A stretch of DNA of 64,000 bases from Pseudomonas sp. MN1F (GTDB lineage: Bacteria > Pseudomonadota > Gammaproteobacteria > Pseudomonadales > Pseudomonadaceae). The notes beneath the pieces are model-generated. The model saw only the letters and a program-made list of their open reading frames with translations. It was not told where the DNA came from and searched no databases. Positions 47,518 to 56,445 of this stretch are shown here, one piece after another. Numbering within the stretch: the stretch's first letter is position 1; each line of letters starts with the position of its first letter. A program made the translations under genes and the position numbers. Location: assembly GCF_009391885.1 (NCBI RefSeq), contig NZ_VZII01000003.1, positions 62,001 to 126,000 of the forward strand. The letters run 5' to 3'.

Positions 47518-48215
47518 CCTCGTCGGTGCTGCTATCCACCTCGCGCAAGGAGAGCCTGGTCGACGCCCTGCCGATCGTTACCGGCTACTTCGTCGTCAGC
47601 TTCGTGTTTGGTGTCATGTGCATCAATGCCGGCCTGCCCTTGTGGCTGCCGGCCGCCATGTGCCTGTTCGTCTATGCCGGGGCGGCGCAGTTTGCCGCAC
47701 TGGCACTGATGACCAGCAGCGCGCCGCTGATCACCATTGCCTTGTCGACCTTGCTGATCAATTCGCGGCACATGCTGATGGCGATGTACATGTCCAAACG
47801 CAGCGCGCAACTGCCGATCAGCAAGCCGCAGAAGTTGCTGTACGCATTCGGCCTGACCGATGAGTCCTTTGCCTTTCACAGCCAACGCCTGGAGAACGGC
47901 AGGCCGACCTCCCCTGGCTATCTGCTGCAGTTCAATACCTATTGCCATGCCAGCTGGATCGCCGGCGCGGTGTTTGGCGCGGTGGCCTCGGATGCGTTGA
48001 ACCGGTTTTCCCAGTTCAAGCTGGACTATGCCCTGACGGCCATGATGATCTTTGTGCTGATTTCGCTGTGCAGCACCTTCAACAAGGCCGTCATCGCCCT
48101 GGTGGTGATCGTCACCACCTGCCTGCTGAACATGTTTGCACCCTCGCCCTTGAACGTATTCATCGCAACCGCCGTTGGCTGTGGAGCAGGGTTATGCCTG
48201 AAAAGAACTACCTGA
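47514..48215 (+). CDS. azlC: AzlC-family branched-chain amino-acid exporter, large subunit
   Basis: A 233-residue membrane protein of the AzlC/LIV-E family. VDALPIVTGYFVVSFVFGV and FAALALMTSSAPLITIALST are family-specific; LLINSRHMLMAMYM is the central signature. GTG start overlapping the upstream stop. With AzlD it exports branched-chain amino acids or analogues. Confidence 0.92.
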   Translation: MTSSVLLSTSRKESLVDALPIVTGYFVVSFVFGVMCINAGLPLWLPAAMCLFVYAGAAQFAALALMTSSAPLITIALSTLLINSRHMLMAMYMSKRSAQLPISKPQKLLYAFGLTDESFAFHSQRLENGRPTSPGYLLQFNTYCHASWIAGAVFGAVASDALNRFSQFKLDYALTAMMIFVLISLCSTFNKAVIALVVIVTTCLLNMFAPSPLNVFIATAVGCGAGLCLKRTT

Positions 48216-48514
48216 TCGCAGCGGTGATGCTGATGGCTGCCATCACCTACCTGACCCGCGCGACACCGTTTCTGCTGAAGATGGAGAAGTCCCCCAAGTG
48301 GTTCAATGACGTCATTGAATACCTGCCGGTGGCAATCATCGCCAGCATCACCGTACCCGCATTGCTGGTGGCCAAGGATGGCTCGCTGATCGGCCTGAAT
48401 GCCGACCTGCTGGCCGCGATTCCGGTGATCATCATCGCCTACTGGTCGAGGAGCCTGATCTACAGCGTGTGTGCCGGCGTCGCCGGGCACGTGGCGATCA
48501 CGCTGCTGGCTTGA
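48194..48514 (+). CDS. azlD: AzlD-family exporter small subunit
   Basis: A 106-residue membrane protein with four short helices. ITYLTRATPFLLKMEKSPKW and VIEYLPVAIIASITVPAL are the AzlD hallmarks. It overlaps azlC by 22 bp and is needed as its partner. Confidence 0.92.
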   Translation: MPEKNYLIAAVMLMAAITYLTRATPFLLKMEKSPKWFNDVIEYLPVAIIASITVPALLVAKDGSLIGLNADLLAAIPVIIIAYWSRSLIYSVCAGVAGHVAITLLA

Positions 48515-48540
48515 GGCCCGGAATTGAGAAGGAAACCGTT

Positions 48541-48984
48541 ATGAGCCTTGCCCGCCGGAAAGTCACCCTGACCAACCTGAGTGAATTTTCCCGCCTGATG
48601 CCCCAGGTTCCACGTGACCGGGTGATCGATGAAATGGCTGACCTGTCGCTGGAATGCTCGCTGGCCTATGCCTTGAGCAAGACGTTTTTGCGCGATGGCT
48701 GGATCGCCGAATATCGCCATCTGCATGCGGCCGCACACTTGAGCCCGGGCAGCGACCTGCTGCTGTTCGCCACCTCGGGAAGCCTGAAGCTGGAAATGCC
48801 CGATGGCTCGGAACTGCACGTCACCCACGGCGACCAGGTAGTGCTCAGGGCCGCCACCGAGGCGAAGGTGTTTCCCGTCAGTGACGAGGGGGACGTGAGT
48901 TTCCTGGCGCTGGCGGTGGACCTCGACCTGACCGAGGTGCTGCAGGAACTTGCCGTCGACAGCGACCTGCCAAAACACCCATGA
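48541..48984 (+). CDS. cupin-fold protein ending the dioxygenase operon
   Basis: A 147-residue protein. The C-terminal part has the small cupin barrel (PGSDLLLFATSGSLKLEMPD, then VTHGDQVVLRAATEAKVFPV), with one His retained and other metal ligands uncertain. The N-terminal 60 residues are helical. It may sense the pathway compound or act as an isomerase; no catalytic assignment is justified. It lies 26 bp after azlD with GAAGGAAACCG upstream. Confidence 0.7.
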   Translation: MSLARRKVTLTNLSEFSRLMPQVPRDRVIDEMADLSLECSLAYALSKTFLRDGWIAEYRHLHAAAHLSPGSDLLLFATSGSLKLEMPDGSELHVTHGDQVVLRAATEAKVFPVSDEGDVSFLALAVDLDLTEVLQELAVDSDLPKHP

Positions 48985-48986
48985 AA

Positions 48987-49013
48987 AAAGCCACGGGGGT
49001 CACCCGTGGCTTT
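48987..49013. terminator. bidirectional terminator
   Basis: AAAGCCACGGG and CCCGTGGCTTT pair perfectly around a 5-nt loop, with A and T runs outside. It ends both the dioxygenase operon and mqo. Confidence 0.85.
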
Positions 49014-49033
49014 CTCGAACCCACATCGCCTGA

Positions 49034-50671
49034 TCAGAGCGCCATGTCGTTTGCCGGTTTGCTTTCAACCGGTTTGCTCGGCGCAACGGTGGTACCGACG
49101 CTTTCGTCGATCACCGGTGGCTTCTCCAGCTGCAGCACTTCAGCGGTGTAGTTCCACTCTTTCTGGGTGGCCGCTGCCGAGTCGTTCAGCTTGGTGCCGT
49201 AGCTCGGTACGATTTCCTTGATCTTGGCCTGCCACTCAGGGGTGGCGACCTTTTCCTTGAACACGGTTTCCAGCACGTTCAGCATGATCGGCGCAGCCGT
49301 CGAAGCACCTGGCGAGGCGCCCAGCAGGCCGGCGATGGTGCGGTCCTGGGAAGCCACCACTTCGGTGCCCAGCTTCAGCACGCCGCCCTTCTCTGCGTCA
49401 CGCTTGATGATCTGCACGCGCTGACCGGCCTGCCACAGTTTCCAGTCTTCCTTCTTGGCGTTCGGGAAGTAGGTGCGCAGCGCGTCGAAGCGGTCGTCAT
49501 CCGACAGCATCAGCTGGCCAGCGAGATACTCGACCAGCGGGTACTGGTCGATACCGACCTTGGTCATCGGCCACACGTTGTGGGTGGTGGTGCTGCTCAG
49601 CAGGTCCAGGTACGAACCGTTCTTCAGGAACTTGGTCGAGAAGGTCGCGAATGGGCCAAACAGGATCACGCGCTTGCCGTCCAGCACGCGGGTGTCCAGA
49701 TGCGGTACCGACATGGGCGGCGCGCCGGTCGAGGCGATGCCGTAGGCCTTGGCCATGTGCTGCATGGCCACGGTCGGGTTCTCGGTCACCAGGAACGAGC
49801 CGCCCACCGGGAAGCCTGCGTATTCCTTGGCTTCAGGAATGCCCGACTTCTGCAGCAGCTTCAGCGCGCCGCCGCCGGCACCGATGAACAGGAACTTGGC
49901 GTCGGTGGCCGACTTGGTACCGTCCTTGAGGTTCTTGTACTCGACGTGCCAGGAGCCGTCTTCGTTGCGAGTGATGTCCTGTACTTCGCTGGACAGCTTC
50001 AGGTCGAAGCCTTTCTGGGTCTGCAGGTGGCCGACGAACTGGCGGGTGATTTCGCCGAAGTTGACGTCGGTGCCGATTGGCGTCCAGGTGACCGCCAGCT
50101 TCTGGTTCGGGTCACGGCCTTCCATCATCAGCGGGACCCACTTGGCGATCTGCGCGTGGTCCTCGGAGTACTGCATCGGGCGGAACAGCGGGCTGGCCTG
50201 CAGCGCGTCGTAACGCTTCTTGAGGAACTTGATGTTGTCATCGCCCCAGACGAAGCTCATGTGCGGGGTGGTGTTGATGAACGAGTGCGGGTTCTTCAGC
50301 ACGCCCTGGCGGACCTGCCACGACCAGAACTGGCGGGAGATCTGGAAGGCTTCGTTGATTTCGATGGCCTTGGAGATGTTGACGTTGCCGTCTTTGTCTT
50401 CCGGGGTGTAGTTCAGCTCGGCCAGCGCAGAGTGGCCAGTACCGGCGTTGTTCCAGCCGTTGGAGCTTTCTTCGGCGACGCCGTCCAGGCGCTCGACCAT
50501 TTCCATCGACCAGCTTGGCTCCAGCTCGTGCAGCCACACGGCCAGGGTGGAGCTCATGATGCCGCCGCCGACCAGCAGCACATCGACTTTCTTGGTTTCT
50601 GCGGCGTGCGCTTGCATGAAGCTCGCAGCGACAGCCAGACCCAGCAAGGTCTTGCCAGCTTTCTTGAACAT
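49034..50671 (-). CDS. mqo: malate:quinone oxidoreductase with exported-type N-terminus
   Basis: A 545-residue FAD enzyme oxidising malate with electrons to quinone. [19 protein letters not shown] is the FAD-binding motif and [20 protein letters not shown] the substrate region. Unlike cytosolic Mqo, it begins with a hydrophobic leader ending AHA ([20 protein letters not shown]), so the enzyme may face the periplasm or be anchored there. Pseudomonas species keep several Mqo copies; this is one such paralogue. Confidence 0.93.
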   Translation of the reverse strand: MFKKAGKTLLGLAVAASFMQAHAAETKKVDVLLVGGGIMSSTLAVWLHELEPSWSMEMVERLDGVAEESSNGWNNAGTGHSALAELNYTPEDKDGNVNISKAIEINEAFQISRQFWSWQVRQGVLKNPHSFINTTPHMSFVWGDDNIKFLKKRYDALQASPLFRPMQYSEDHAQIAKWVPLMMEGRDPNQKLAVTWTPIGTDVNFGEITRQFVGHLQTQKGFDLKLSSEVQDITRNEDGSWHVEYKNLKDGTKSATDAKFLFIGAGGGALKLLQKSGIPEAKEYAGFPVGGSFLVTENPTVAMQHMAKAYGIASTGAPPMSVPHLDTRVLDGKRVILFGPFATFSTKFLKNGSYLDLLSSTTTHNVWPMTKVGIDQYPLVEYLAGQLMLSDDDRFDALRTYFPNAKKEDWKLWQAGQRVQIIKRDAEKGGVLKLGTEVVASQDRTIAGLLGASPGASTAAPIMLNVLETVFKEKVATPEWQAKIKEIVPSYGTKLNDSAAATQKEWNYTAEVLQLEKPPVIDESVGTTVAPSKPVESKPANDMAL

Positions 50672-51010
50672 TGATCAATTCCAGTCAGTAGAACGGAGGG
50701 TGGGCCTGTGGCTGGCCCAAAGTGTTCCATGTTCTTCAGCGCAGGTTTGTTATTGATGATTGTTCAGCAGCCAGAGAACCAGAAAACGACTCAGGCTTTT
50801 GTCGAATTGACCGACAGGGCTGAATCGTTTCGCCGATTGTAACCGAAATGCCAGCACAAACAAATTGGCGGACGGGGGTCAACGCGACGGGTTGTCTCAG
50901 CGGGAGTCAGGCTTTTCGGAAACCCTTCAGCCAACAAAAACCCCCGGCCATCTGCATGACCGGGGGCTTCGGATCAGGCCGCTAGCGGCGAGATCTGGGG
51001 ATCACCAAGC
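50672..51010. other. intergenic region upstream of mqo
   Basis: 339 bp between mqo and the DUF4223 lipoprotein gene, both minus strand. It contains the lipoprotein terminator at 50936-50966 and the mqo promoter region; no gene is seen. Confidence 0.6.
50936..50966 (-). terminator. terminator of the small lipoprotein gene
   Basis: Read on the minus strand, a stem CCCCCGG/CCGGGGG with a 12-nt loop is followed by TTTTTG. It lies 45 bp past the lipoprotein stop. Confidence 0.8.
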
Positions 51011-51202
51011 TTACTGCTGCTGAGGCAGTTTATCGATCGGGCCGCAGCCACCGATGACCTTGGAGATGGAAACCGAAGGGTGGAACAGGTAGTCGTACGA
51101 GCAGTTTTTCTGCTGGTTGTAGACTTGGCCAGTGCAGCCCGACAGCAGGGCAACGCCGGATACTACAGCAACGGCGACAGTGGCCTTGAACAGCTTTTTC
51201 AT
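51011..51202 (-). CDS. DUF4223 small lipoprotein (YhfL-like)
   Basis: A 63-residue lipoprotein: signal peptide with lipobox LLSGC (cysteine at residue 23), then CTGQVYNQQKNCSYDYLFHP and SISKVIGGCGPIDKL. The sequence matches the E. coli YhfL family as I recall it. AAGGACTTAGT precedes the ATG. Role unknown. Confidence 0.9.
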   Translation of the reverse strand: MKKLFKATVAVAVVSGVALLSGCTGQVYNQQKNCSYDYLFHPSVSISKVIGGCGPIDKLPQQQ

Positions 51203-51774
51203 ACTAAGTCCTTTAAATGCTTCATCTTCGGCCATCTTTCCGATGGCGGCGGGATGATACAGAACCCAGGCGTTGGATCCAAGTCGCAGAAAGCCATCGA
51301 CACTATACGGTCGAGCCCGTGAAGTGACTTGCAGTGACAGGCGATCGAGGTGTGTGACACCACTCAAATTTCCCCCTCCGAAAGCGCAATGGCCCAATTG
51401 GCCACGCCCCCACCACCCAATTCTGGCGCTGCGCCCCCAAAACCGGGTTGCCCACTTCGCGATCACGTGAGTTGTGAATAATTTTTTTACAATTGGTAAC
51501 AGTTTTTCCGGGGTTTGCCGTGCCAACTGGCACTGGCACAACACGTGCTTTGACCGTTATGGCTCAAGGAACTTCCTCTCGCGACCATGTCCGGAACCGG
51601 CCAGTACATCGCCGCTCGAGATCGATGGAATTCCACTAGTTCGGAAATCCAGGCGAGCCGTTTATTCGATATCCGTCTCGCTCCGTAGTTATTGCACAGG
51701 CGTTCGTGCAACACGAGCCCTCTAACGGTAGATCGAATGCTTGCAAAGAGGCTGGCAGCATTTCGGAGACCATT
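51203..51774. other. intergenic region before the exported protein gene
   Basis: 572 bp separating divergent genes. It is less GC-rich than its surroundings in its second half. A short stretch at 51615-51640 has four six-base palindromes in a row. I see no gene, RNA fold or terminator that can be supported; it probably holds two promoters. Confidence 0.5.
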
Positions 51775-53526
51775 ATGAGCACACCTGCAGGATTCAAAGC
51801 TTCAGCAGCAGTCCCCGCTCAAACGCGGCTCAGCACGCTCGTCGCTCGTCCGGCACTGCTTGCCGGGGCAGTAGTCGCCGCCCTGGCATTGAGTATTGCC
51901 GGGCCTGGCGACGCCTGGGCCAAGGGTGGGACTGACAAGCCAGTCAAGGGGACGCCATCCCCCTTCACTACGCCCACATTGCCTGACCCGATTTTCGTCG
52001 ACCCCTTGGCTATCCATGGCTTCGACATCACCGGCTTCATTCAGGACATGACTGTCGACAGCAGCAATAGCAACTGCCCGAATACCAGCAACCCGAACCG
52101 TTTGGGCGGTACGGTAGTGGTCAACGGCACAACCATTACCGTGCCCTGCAACTCGGTCATCCAGATGCCCGCCAATACACTCACCTGGGCGGAGTTCGTA
52201 CACGGCGGCCCGCTGGGCCTTAAACAACTACCGGCCACTTACCCTTCATTTGAAGTGCATGTTGTCGGCAACACCGTCGCGGGTAAACAAATTGCCGGGT
52301 TGATCTTTGTCTCCCAGCAATCGGCCCAGGTCGGCAGTGGTTATATCAGCAGGATTGACCAGACCACCGGGAACATAGAAGTAACCAGTACCAACTCGCC
52401 GCAACCGACCGTCTTGCAGATCAACGACCCCAGCGGGCGTTTCGGTCGGGCCCAGAGCCCCGATCCGCGCTTCTCGGTGGATGACGCCAACCCGACCATT
52501 CACGCGGCAACGGGTTACCCGATGTGCGTCCCGCGGACCGGTGACGACCCGCTCTGCCCACAGAAAAACCGGCCTAAAGTGGTGACACCGACCACCACCA
52601 ACAACTGCCGCAACTTTGCCCAGGCTGGCGTGGCGTTGCCTGCGTCAGGTGAATTGACACCCCCGAAGGCAGGCCAGTTGTATTGCAGCCAGTTCGTCAT
52701 GAAGCGCTTCAGTGACCCGACCCGGACCGCTACCGACCCGGACCCGACGCAACAAGTACCCTTTGAAGTCGGCGACTTCATCAGCTACTCCGGCACGCTG
52801 TTCAAATCGACCACCGCCGGTGTGCCGGACTTCATTTCCGCCCACACCATCGAGGCCAACCTCGGCATCTACACCCAGCCGGGCTCTCAGCCCAGCTATC
52901 TGGCCATTGGCGAATTCGGCGTCGGCACCGCTGACCCGGCCGCGGTCGCCGTCAACGGTGCAGCTCAGGAAACCCAGGACCGCATCTTCCTCGAAGCCGA
53001 GACCACCGACGTCAAGACCCCGGTGGACATCTACCTGATCGATGTCGACCCTGCCACCGGCGTGCAACGCAACCGCTGGATCACGCCGTTTGAAATGACC
53101 GGGGAATGCGACCCTGCCAGCGTGCTGGCGGCTACCTGTGCCGGCGCTTCAGGCGGAATCACCACGCAAAACGTTGGCCCACAGCCACAACGCGCACGGT
53201 TGCGTGCGTCCAAGGCACCAACCGGCCTGCTCAGCCAGCCAACCCGTACCTTGCGGGTGGTCGCTCGCTCACTGTGCGTACCCACCAACACCCTCCCGCA
53301 ACCCGGGGTCGATAGCTGCCTGCAAAACGCCGGCCGCCTGACCGTCGCCAACGGCCTGACTGCCGGGCAGTACGTGGCCCCGGTGTTCGAGTTCATCTTC
53401 CCGGAAAACGTCAAGCCAGGGGACGAGATTGTGCCCAATGACTTCTGGCACCTGGCGTTCCTGCGCAACGGCGAAGGCAGCACCACCCCGACCGGGGTTG
53501 GCGCGCTGGAACCAACGCCTTGGTGA
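51775..53526 (+). CDS. 583-residue exported protein of unknown function
   Basis: A large protein with a long N-terminal leader: hydrophobic LLAGAVVAALALSIAGPGDA after about 27 residues, with a likely cleavage near AWAKGG. The rest is beta-rich and contains ten cysteines in loops (SNCPN, TVPCNS, PMCVP, PLCPQ, NNCRN, LYCSQ, GECDP, ATCAG, SLCVP, DSCLQ), fitting disulfide bonding outside the cytoplasm. No catalytic motif or repeat is obvious. GGAGACC stands 5-9 nt before the ATG. It borders the integrated element but its codon use is host-like. Confidence 0.75.
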   Translation: MSTPAGFKASAAVPAQTRLSTLVARPALLAGAVVAALALSIAGPGDAWAKGGTDKPVKGTPSPFTTPTLPDPIFVDPLAIHGFDITGFIQDMTVDSSNSNCPNTSNPNRLGGTVVVNGTTITVPCNSVIQMPANTLTWAEFVHGGPLGLKQLPATYPSFEVHVVGNTVAGKQIAGLIFVSQQSAQVGSGYISRIDQTTGNIEVTSTNSPQPTVLQINDPSGRFGRAQSPDPRFSVDDANPTIHAATGYPMCVPRTGDDPLCPQKNRPKVVTPTTTNNCRNFAQAGVALPASGELTPPKAGQLYCSQFVMKRFSDPTRTATDPDPTQQVPFEVGDFISYSGTLFKSTTAGVPDFISAHTIEANLGIYTQPGSQPSYLAIGEFGVGTADPAAVAVNGAAQETQDRIFLEAETTDVKTPVDIYLIDVDPATGVQRNRWITPFEMTGECDPASVLAATCAGASGGITTQNVGPQPQRARLRASKAPTGLLSQPTRTLRVVARSLCVPTNTLPQPGVDSCLQNAGRLTVANGLTAGQYVAPVFEFIFPENVKPGDEIVPNDFWHLAFLRNGEGSTTPTGVGALEPTPW

Positions 53527-53555
53527 GTTGAAACGCAGATAAAACGCTAGAAACG

Positions 53556-53588
53556 AAAAAGCCCCGCAGACGTTAATCTGCGGGGCTT
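53556..53588 (-). terminator. terminator of the interrupted tRNA-Ser gene
   Basis: Perfect 12-bp stem AAGCCCCGCAGA/TCTGCGGGGCTT with a 6-nt loop; on the minus strand it is followed by TTTTTCG. It stands 10 bp past the tRNA-Ser 3' end fragment on that strand, as a tRNA terminator would. Confidence 0.85.
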
Positions 53589-53597
53589 GATCTTGTA

Positions 53598-53614
53598 TGG
53601 CGGAGAGATAGGGA
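53598..53614 (-). other. attachment site: 3' end of a tRNA-Ser gene
   Basis: On the minus strand this reads CCTATCTCTCCGCCA at its end: half T-stem, the 7-bp acceptor strand TCTCTCC, discriminator G and CCA, as in bacterial tRNA-Ser. The matching tRNA body that should follow at higher coordinates is absent; the sequence becomes element DNA instead. A fragment like this is the usual left junction left by an integrase acting in the tRNA 3' end. Confidence 0.75.
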
Positions 53615-53676
53615 CTCACCATAAACCACCCAGCAACCCTTTAAACCCAGCAACATCTGGCCTTTATCGCCAAATT

Positions 53677-53699
53677 ACGTACAATCTCTACGTACAATC
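53677..53699. repeat. direct repeat before the integrase gene
   Basis: ACGTACAATC occurs twice, 13 bp apart start to start, 22-44 bp before the integrase ATG. It may be an integrase or excisionase arm site, or an operator over the int promoter. Confidence 0.5.
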
Positions 53700-53720
53700 A
53701 ATTCAGTTTCGGCTCCCTCC

Positions 53721-55172
53721 ATGGCAAACAACCTTGAGCTTCAAGGCGGCACCTACCACGTTCGCCTCGCTATCCCCTCAGACGTGCAACATGCATTCGG
53801 TAATCGTCGCATCCTCTCTCGTTCCCTCCAGACTGGCAGTCACAAAGAAGCGATGAACCTCCGCCTACCGATCTTGGCCACATGGAAGGCACAGATCACC
53901 GCTGCACGCGAAGGTGAACCACTGCCAGCCGATTGGCAGGAGCCATTCATCCAGAAGCTGCAAGCCGTTGATGATCACATCAAGAAGATGAAGTGGGAGG
54001 AAATTGAGGGCATATCTGATGATCCAGAGGTGAGCGACGATGAACTTGAGGCGTTCAAACGCCTTGATCCTGAACTGCTGAACGTATTGGTAGAGCTGTT
54101 CAGGATGCGTCAACAGGAACCAAGGGGTGATTTCAAGCTGATTGAAGACCTTGGGCAAATGAACAAGGTGTACGAGAAGTGGTTGCTCACGTGCAAGTAC
54201 TCCGTCCCTGCTGAAGTCGAGAAAGAGATGAATGAACTCATCTCCAACCCTACGGCATACAAAGCTAGATCCCCAATCACGGCGGCACGCCTGAAGGAGT
54301 TCCGCAGCTACCGGGAATCCCGCCAGATAGCTGCCAAGACGATTGCTCAGCAGGAAGCGAAGCTTCAACACCTATCCACTCACCTCAAGCAGACAGGGCA
54401 GCCGCTGGACTTCGATTGCGTCACTGCGTGGCTTGATACACTGACGGTCACCAGCAAAACGAAGCAGCAGTATCTGTTGGCAGGCAGCGTGTTTTGGAAA
54501 TGGGCGAGCAAGCATGACGCAAGGTGGCGGGAGCAATACAAGGATCGAGTGAATCCATTCGAGAATCACGACCTTCCACAGCTGCGAGGTAAAGCGAAGA
54601 AAGACGCCGCTCGACTGGCGTTCACAATCGAGGAACTTAGCCAACTGCACACGGAAGCTGAGGGCCAGGGCAATCAAGCTCTCGCTGACCTGATCGCGTT
54701 GGGCACCTACACCGGTGCACGGATCGAAGAGCTTGTTCAGCTTCGTGTCGAACATCTGATCAAGTGCGAGGGCATACGCTGCATCGACATCACAGACAGT
54801 AAGACGGCTGCGGGTATCCGCGTCGTACCTGTACACCCTGCACTGGCTGAGGTGGTGGCACGGTTAGCAGCTGACTCTGTAGATGGCTTCCTCATACCAA
54901 CAACCTGCCGCAACCAATATGGGATCAGGTCTGATGCACTCTCGAAAGCGTTCGGTCGGCTAAAGACATCACTTGGCTTCGGTAGTAAGCATGTCTTCCA
55001 TTCCATCCGTGCGTCTGCCATCACACATCTTGTACGTGCGGATGTGGCAGACCGACTGATCAAAGAGCTGGTAGGACATGAAACAGGCACCGTCACTTTC
55101 GATGTTTACAGCCAAGGCTCATCGGCCAAACAGAAGCTTGATGCAATTTCCAAGCTCCCCAGCCTAACGTGA
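53721..55172 (+). CDS. int: tyrosine recombinase/integrase
   Basis: A 483-residue phage-type integrase. The N-terminal part begins NLELQGGTYHVRLAIPSDVQ, the DUF6538-like form seen in large Pseudomonas island integrases. The core-binding domain is about residues 195-290. The catalytic set is complete: Arg in LGTYTGARIEEL (about 334), Lys in ITDSKTAAGIR, His-x-x-Arg in FHSIRASAITHL (about 427-430), His in LVGHETGT and the nucleophile Tyr in FDVYSQG (about 463). It directs insertion at the tRNA-Ser end next to it. Confidence 0.95.
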   Translation: MANNLELQGGTYHVRLAIPSDVQHAFGNRRILSRSLQTGSHKEAMNLRLPILATWKAQITAAREGEPLPADWQEPFIQKLQAVDDHIKKMKWEEIEGISDDPEVSDDELEAFKRLDPELLNVLVELFRMRQQEPRGDFKLIEDLGQMNKVYEKWLLTCKYSVPAEVEKEMNELISNPTAYKARSPITAARLKEFRSYRESRQIAAKTIAQQEAKLQHLSTHLKQTGQPLDFDCVTAWLDTLTVTSKTKQQYLLAGSVFWKWASKHDARWREQYKDRVNPFENHDLPQLRGKAKKDAARLAFTIEELSQLHTEAEGQGNQALADLIALGTYTGARIEELVQLRVEHLIKCEGIRCIDITDSKTAAGIRVVPVHPALAEVVARLAADSVDGFLIPTTCRNQYGIRSDALSKAFGRLKTSLGFGSKHVFHSIRASAITHLVRADVADRLIKELVGHETGTVTFDVYSQGSSAKQKLDAISKLPSLT

Positions 55173-55293
55173 GCGTTACGTCACAGCTTCTGACGTGAAG
55201 AGTGACGCCCTCAGCGATATACACCCACCGGGCATGTATCTTGGGGCTGTAACTCGGCGCAGTAATGGCGAGCCAGGCCCCATAGACAGGGCT

Positions 55294-56172
55294 TCAGCCC
55301 GATTTGCTCGGCGCAGCTTTCAGCACCAGTGGCAGGGCCGGTGAGGCCACATCTGCCCCTGGAACACATGCCACGGATAGCACCGAGTGTTTCGCCTGGA
55401 TGCTCTCAGACATACACCTGATCGCTCGGGGGTTGGCCTGAATGGATGCCTGCACAGGATGAGCGACAGACGAGGGGGCATCTACTGGGGGTACATCTGC
55501 GGTCTGCCAACTCCAAAATCCGACCACAATCGCACAGGCAGCATATAACATCGGGAACAGATGCTCAGTGAACCAAGGGGCCAAGATCACCCCCTTGATG
55601 AACGATACTCCCCGTGAGTACGCTACTAAGATCAATGACGGATCGATCAGAGCTCTGGTGCCGTTCCTGCCTGCCTTTGAACCACTCTCGGAGGTCCATT
55701 CTATGGGTAAACTAAACTCAATTATTACTCCCCGTGGCAGTAGCATCCGCCAACCATCCCTCTTCGGTTTGTCCCTATACGGTGAACCTGTGGCCCGGGT
55801 CTTAAATCCCGTGATACCCGAAATATCATGACCCTTCATGAAATCTTTCCAAGCTATACGGTGCAATTCACGGCTGTAATAAAACCTAGCCACCCGACAC
55901 AGGGTTTGGTTGAAAAGATCTTCGAAGTCTTTACCGGGCTTACGCCAATCCTCAGGCAAGTGCTGGATGTAGCGGCAGAAAAAATAAATGTTGGCTACCG
56001 CTAGCACAAGCCAGAGGTTATGGGTGTTGGCGGTGAACTTGATGGAGTTACCCAGCAGCGAGAGAGTGTTCATCTCTGCCTTGAAATACCACAGAGCAAG
56101 CAACATAGTGGAGAACACCATGAGGAAGCTACGCGCCTTCTTGAAGCTGCCCTCGTCGAAATCTGATCCCAT
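55294..56172 (-). CDS. unknown membrane protein of the element
   Basis: A 292-residue protein with two N-terminal helices (SFLMVFSTMLLALWYF and NLWLVLAVANIYFFCRYIQH), a central cytosolic part rich in charged residues, and a third helix near residues 205-222 (MLYAACAIVVGFWSW). The tail is proline- and alanine-rich. GGTAGGGT precedes the ATG. No family recognised; it lies convergent with the integrase. Confidence 0.65.
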   Translation of the reverse strand: MGSDFDEGSFKKARSFLMVFSTMLLALWYFKAEMNTLSLLGNSIKFTANTHNLWLVLAVANIYFFCRYIQHLPEDWRKPGKDFEDLFNQTLCRVARFYYSRELHRIAWKDFMKGHDISGITGFKTRATGSPYRDKPKRDGWRMLLPRGVIIEFSLPIEWTSESGSKAGRNGTRALIDPSLILVAYSRGVSFIKGVILAPWFTEHLFPMLYAACAIVVGFWSWQTADVPPVDAPSSVAHPVQASIQANPRAIRCMSESIQAKHSVLSVACVPGADVASPALPLVLKAAPSKSG

Positions 56173-56217
56173 ACCCTACCGCCCTAAGCATCCAAAAGCG
56201 CGGATGGTAGCACCCTG

Positions 56218-56280
56218 TCCCGCCGCCAACAGCCGATTGCATGGGGCGGGGTGTGTCTTCTACACCAGGAGGGAAAATAA
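56218..56280. repeat. duplicated module, copy A, part 1
   Basis: Aligns without gaps over 62 bp to 58053-58114, with about 70% of bases the same, beginning CCCGCCGCC, keeping TTGC, TGGGG, and ending AAAATAA. Confidence 0.55.
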
Positions 56281-56377
56281 CCTGCCTCGGTTCTAGCGGA
56301 ATGCCTAAGCGGCCCGCCCTCCAGTCACTGTGTACGCTAGGATTCGGTAAATAGCTTCAGCGGTCATGTAGGCAAGA

Positions 56378-56445
56378 GAAGCCCGCACAGAAGCAGGCTA
56401 ATGGCAAAGATAAATAGGTTAGCTCTTGGTAGCACGCTTCACCGT
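56378..56445. repeat. duplicated module, copy A, part 2 (possible recombinase gene remnant)
   Basis: Starts GAAGCCCGCAC and includes TTAGCTCTT and CACGCTT, as at 58234-58300. In copy B the TTAGCTCTT lies at the 3' end of the serine recombinase gene; here the minus strand would encode YTVKRATKS and a stop, close to YRIKRELKS of the recombinase. It looks like the tail of a lost recombinase or HTH gene. Confidence 0.4.

Noticed and set aside
51615..51640. XhoI-, ClaI-, EcoRI- and SpeI-like sites in a row, suggesting vector sequence
   Set aside because: The bases between and around do not match any cloning vector polylinker I know; coincidence in natural DNA is more likely.
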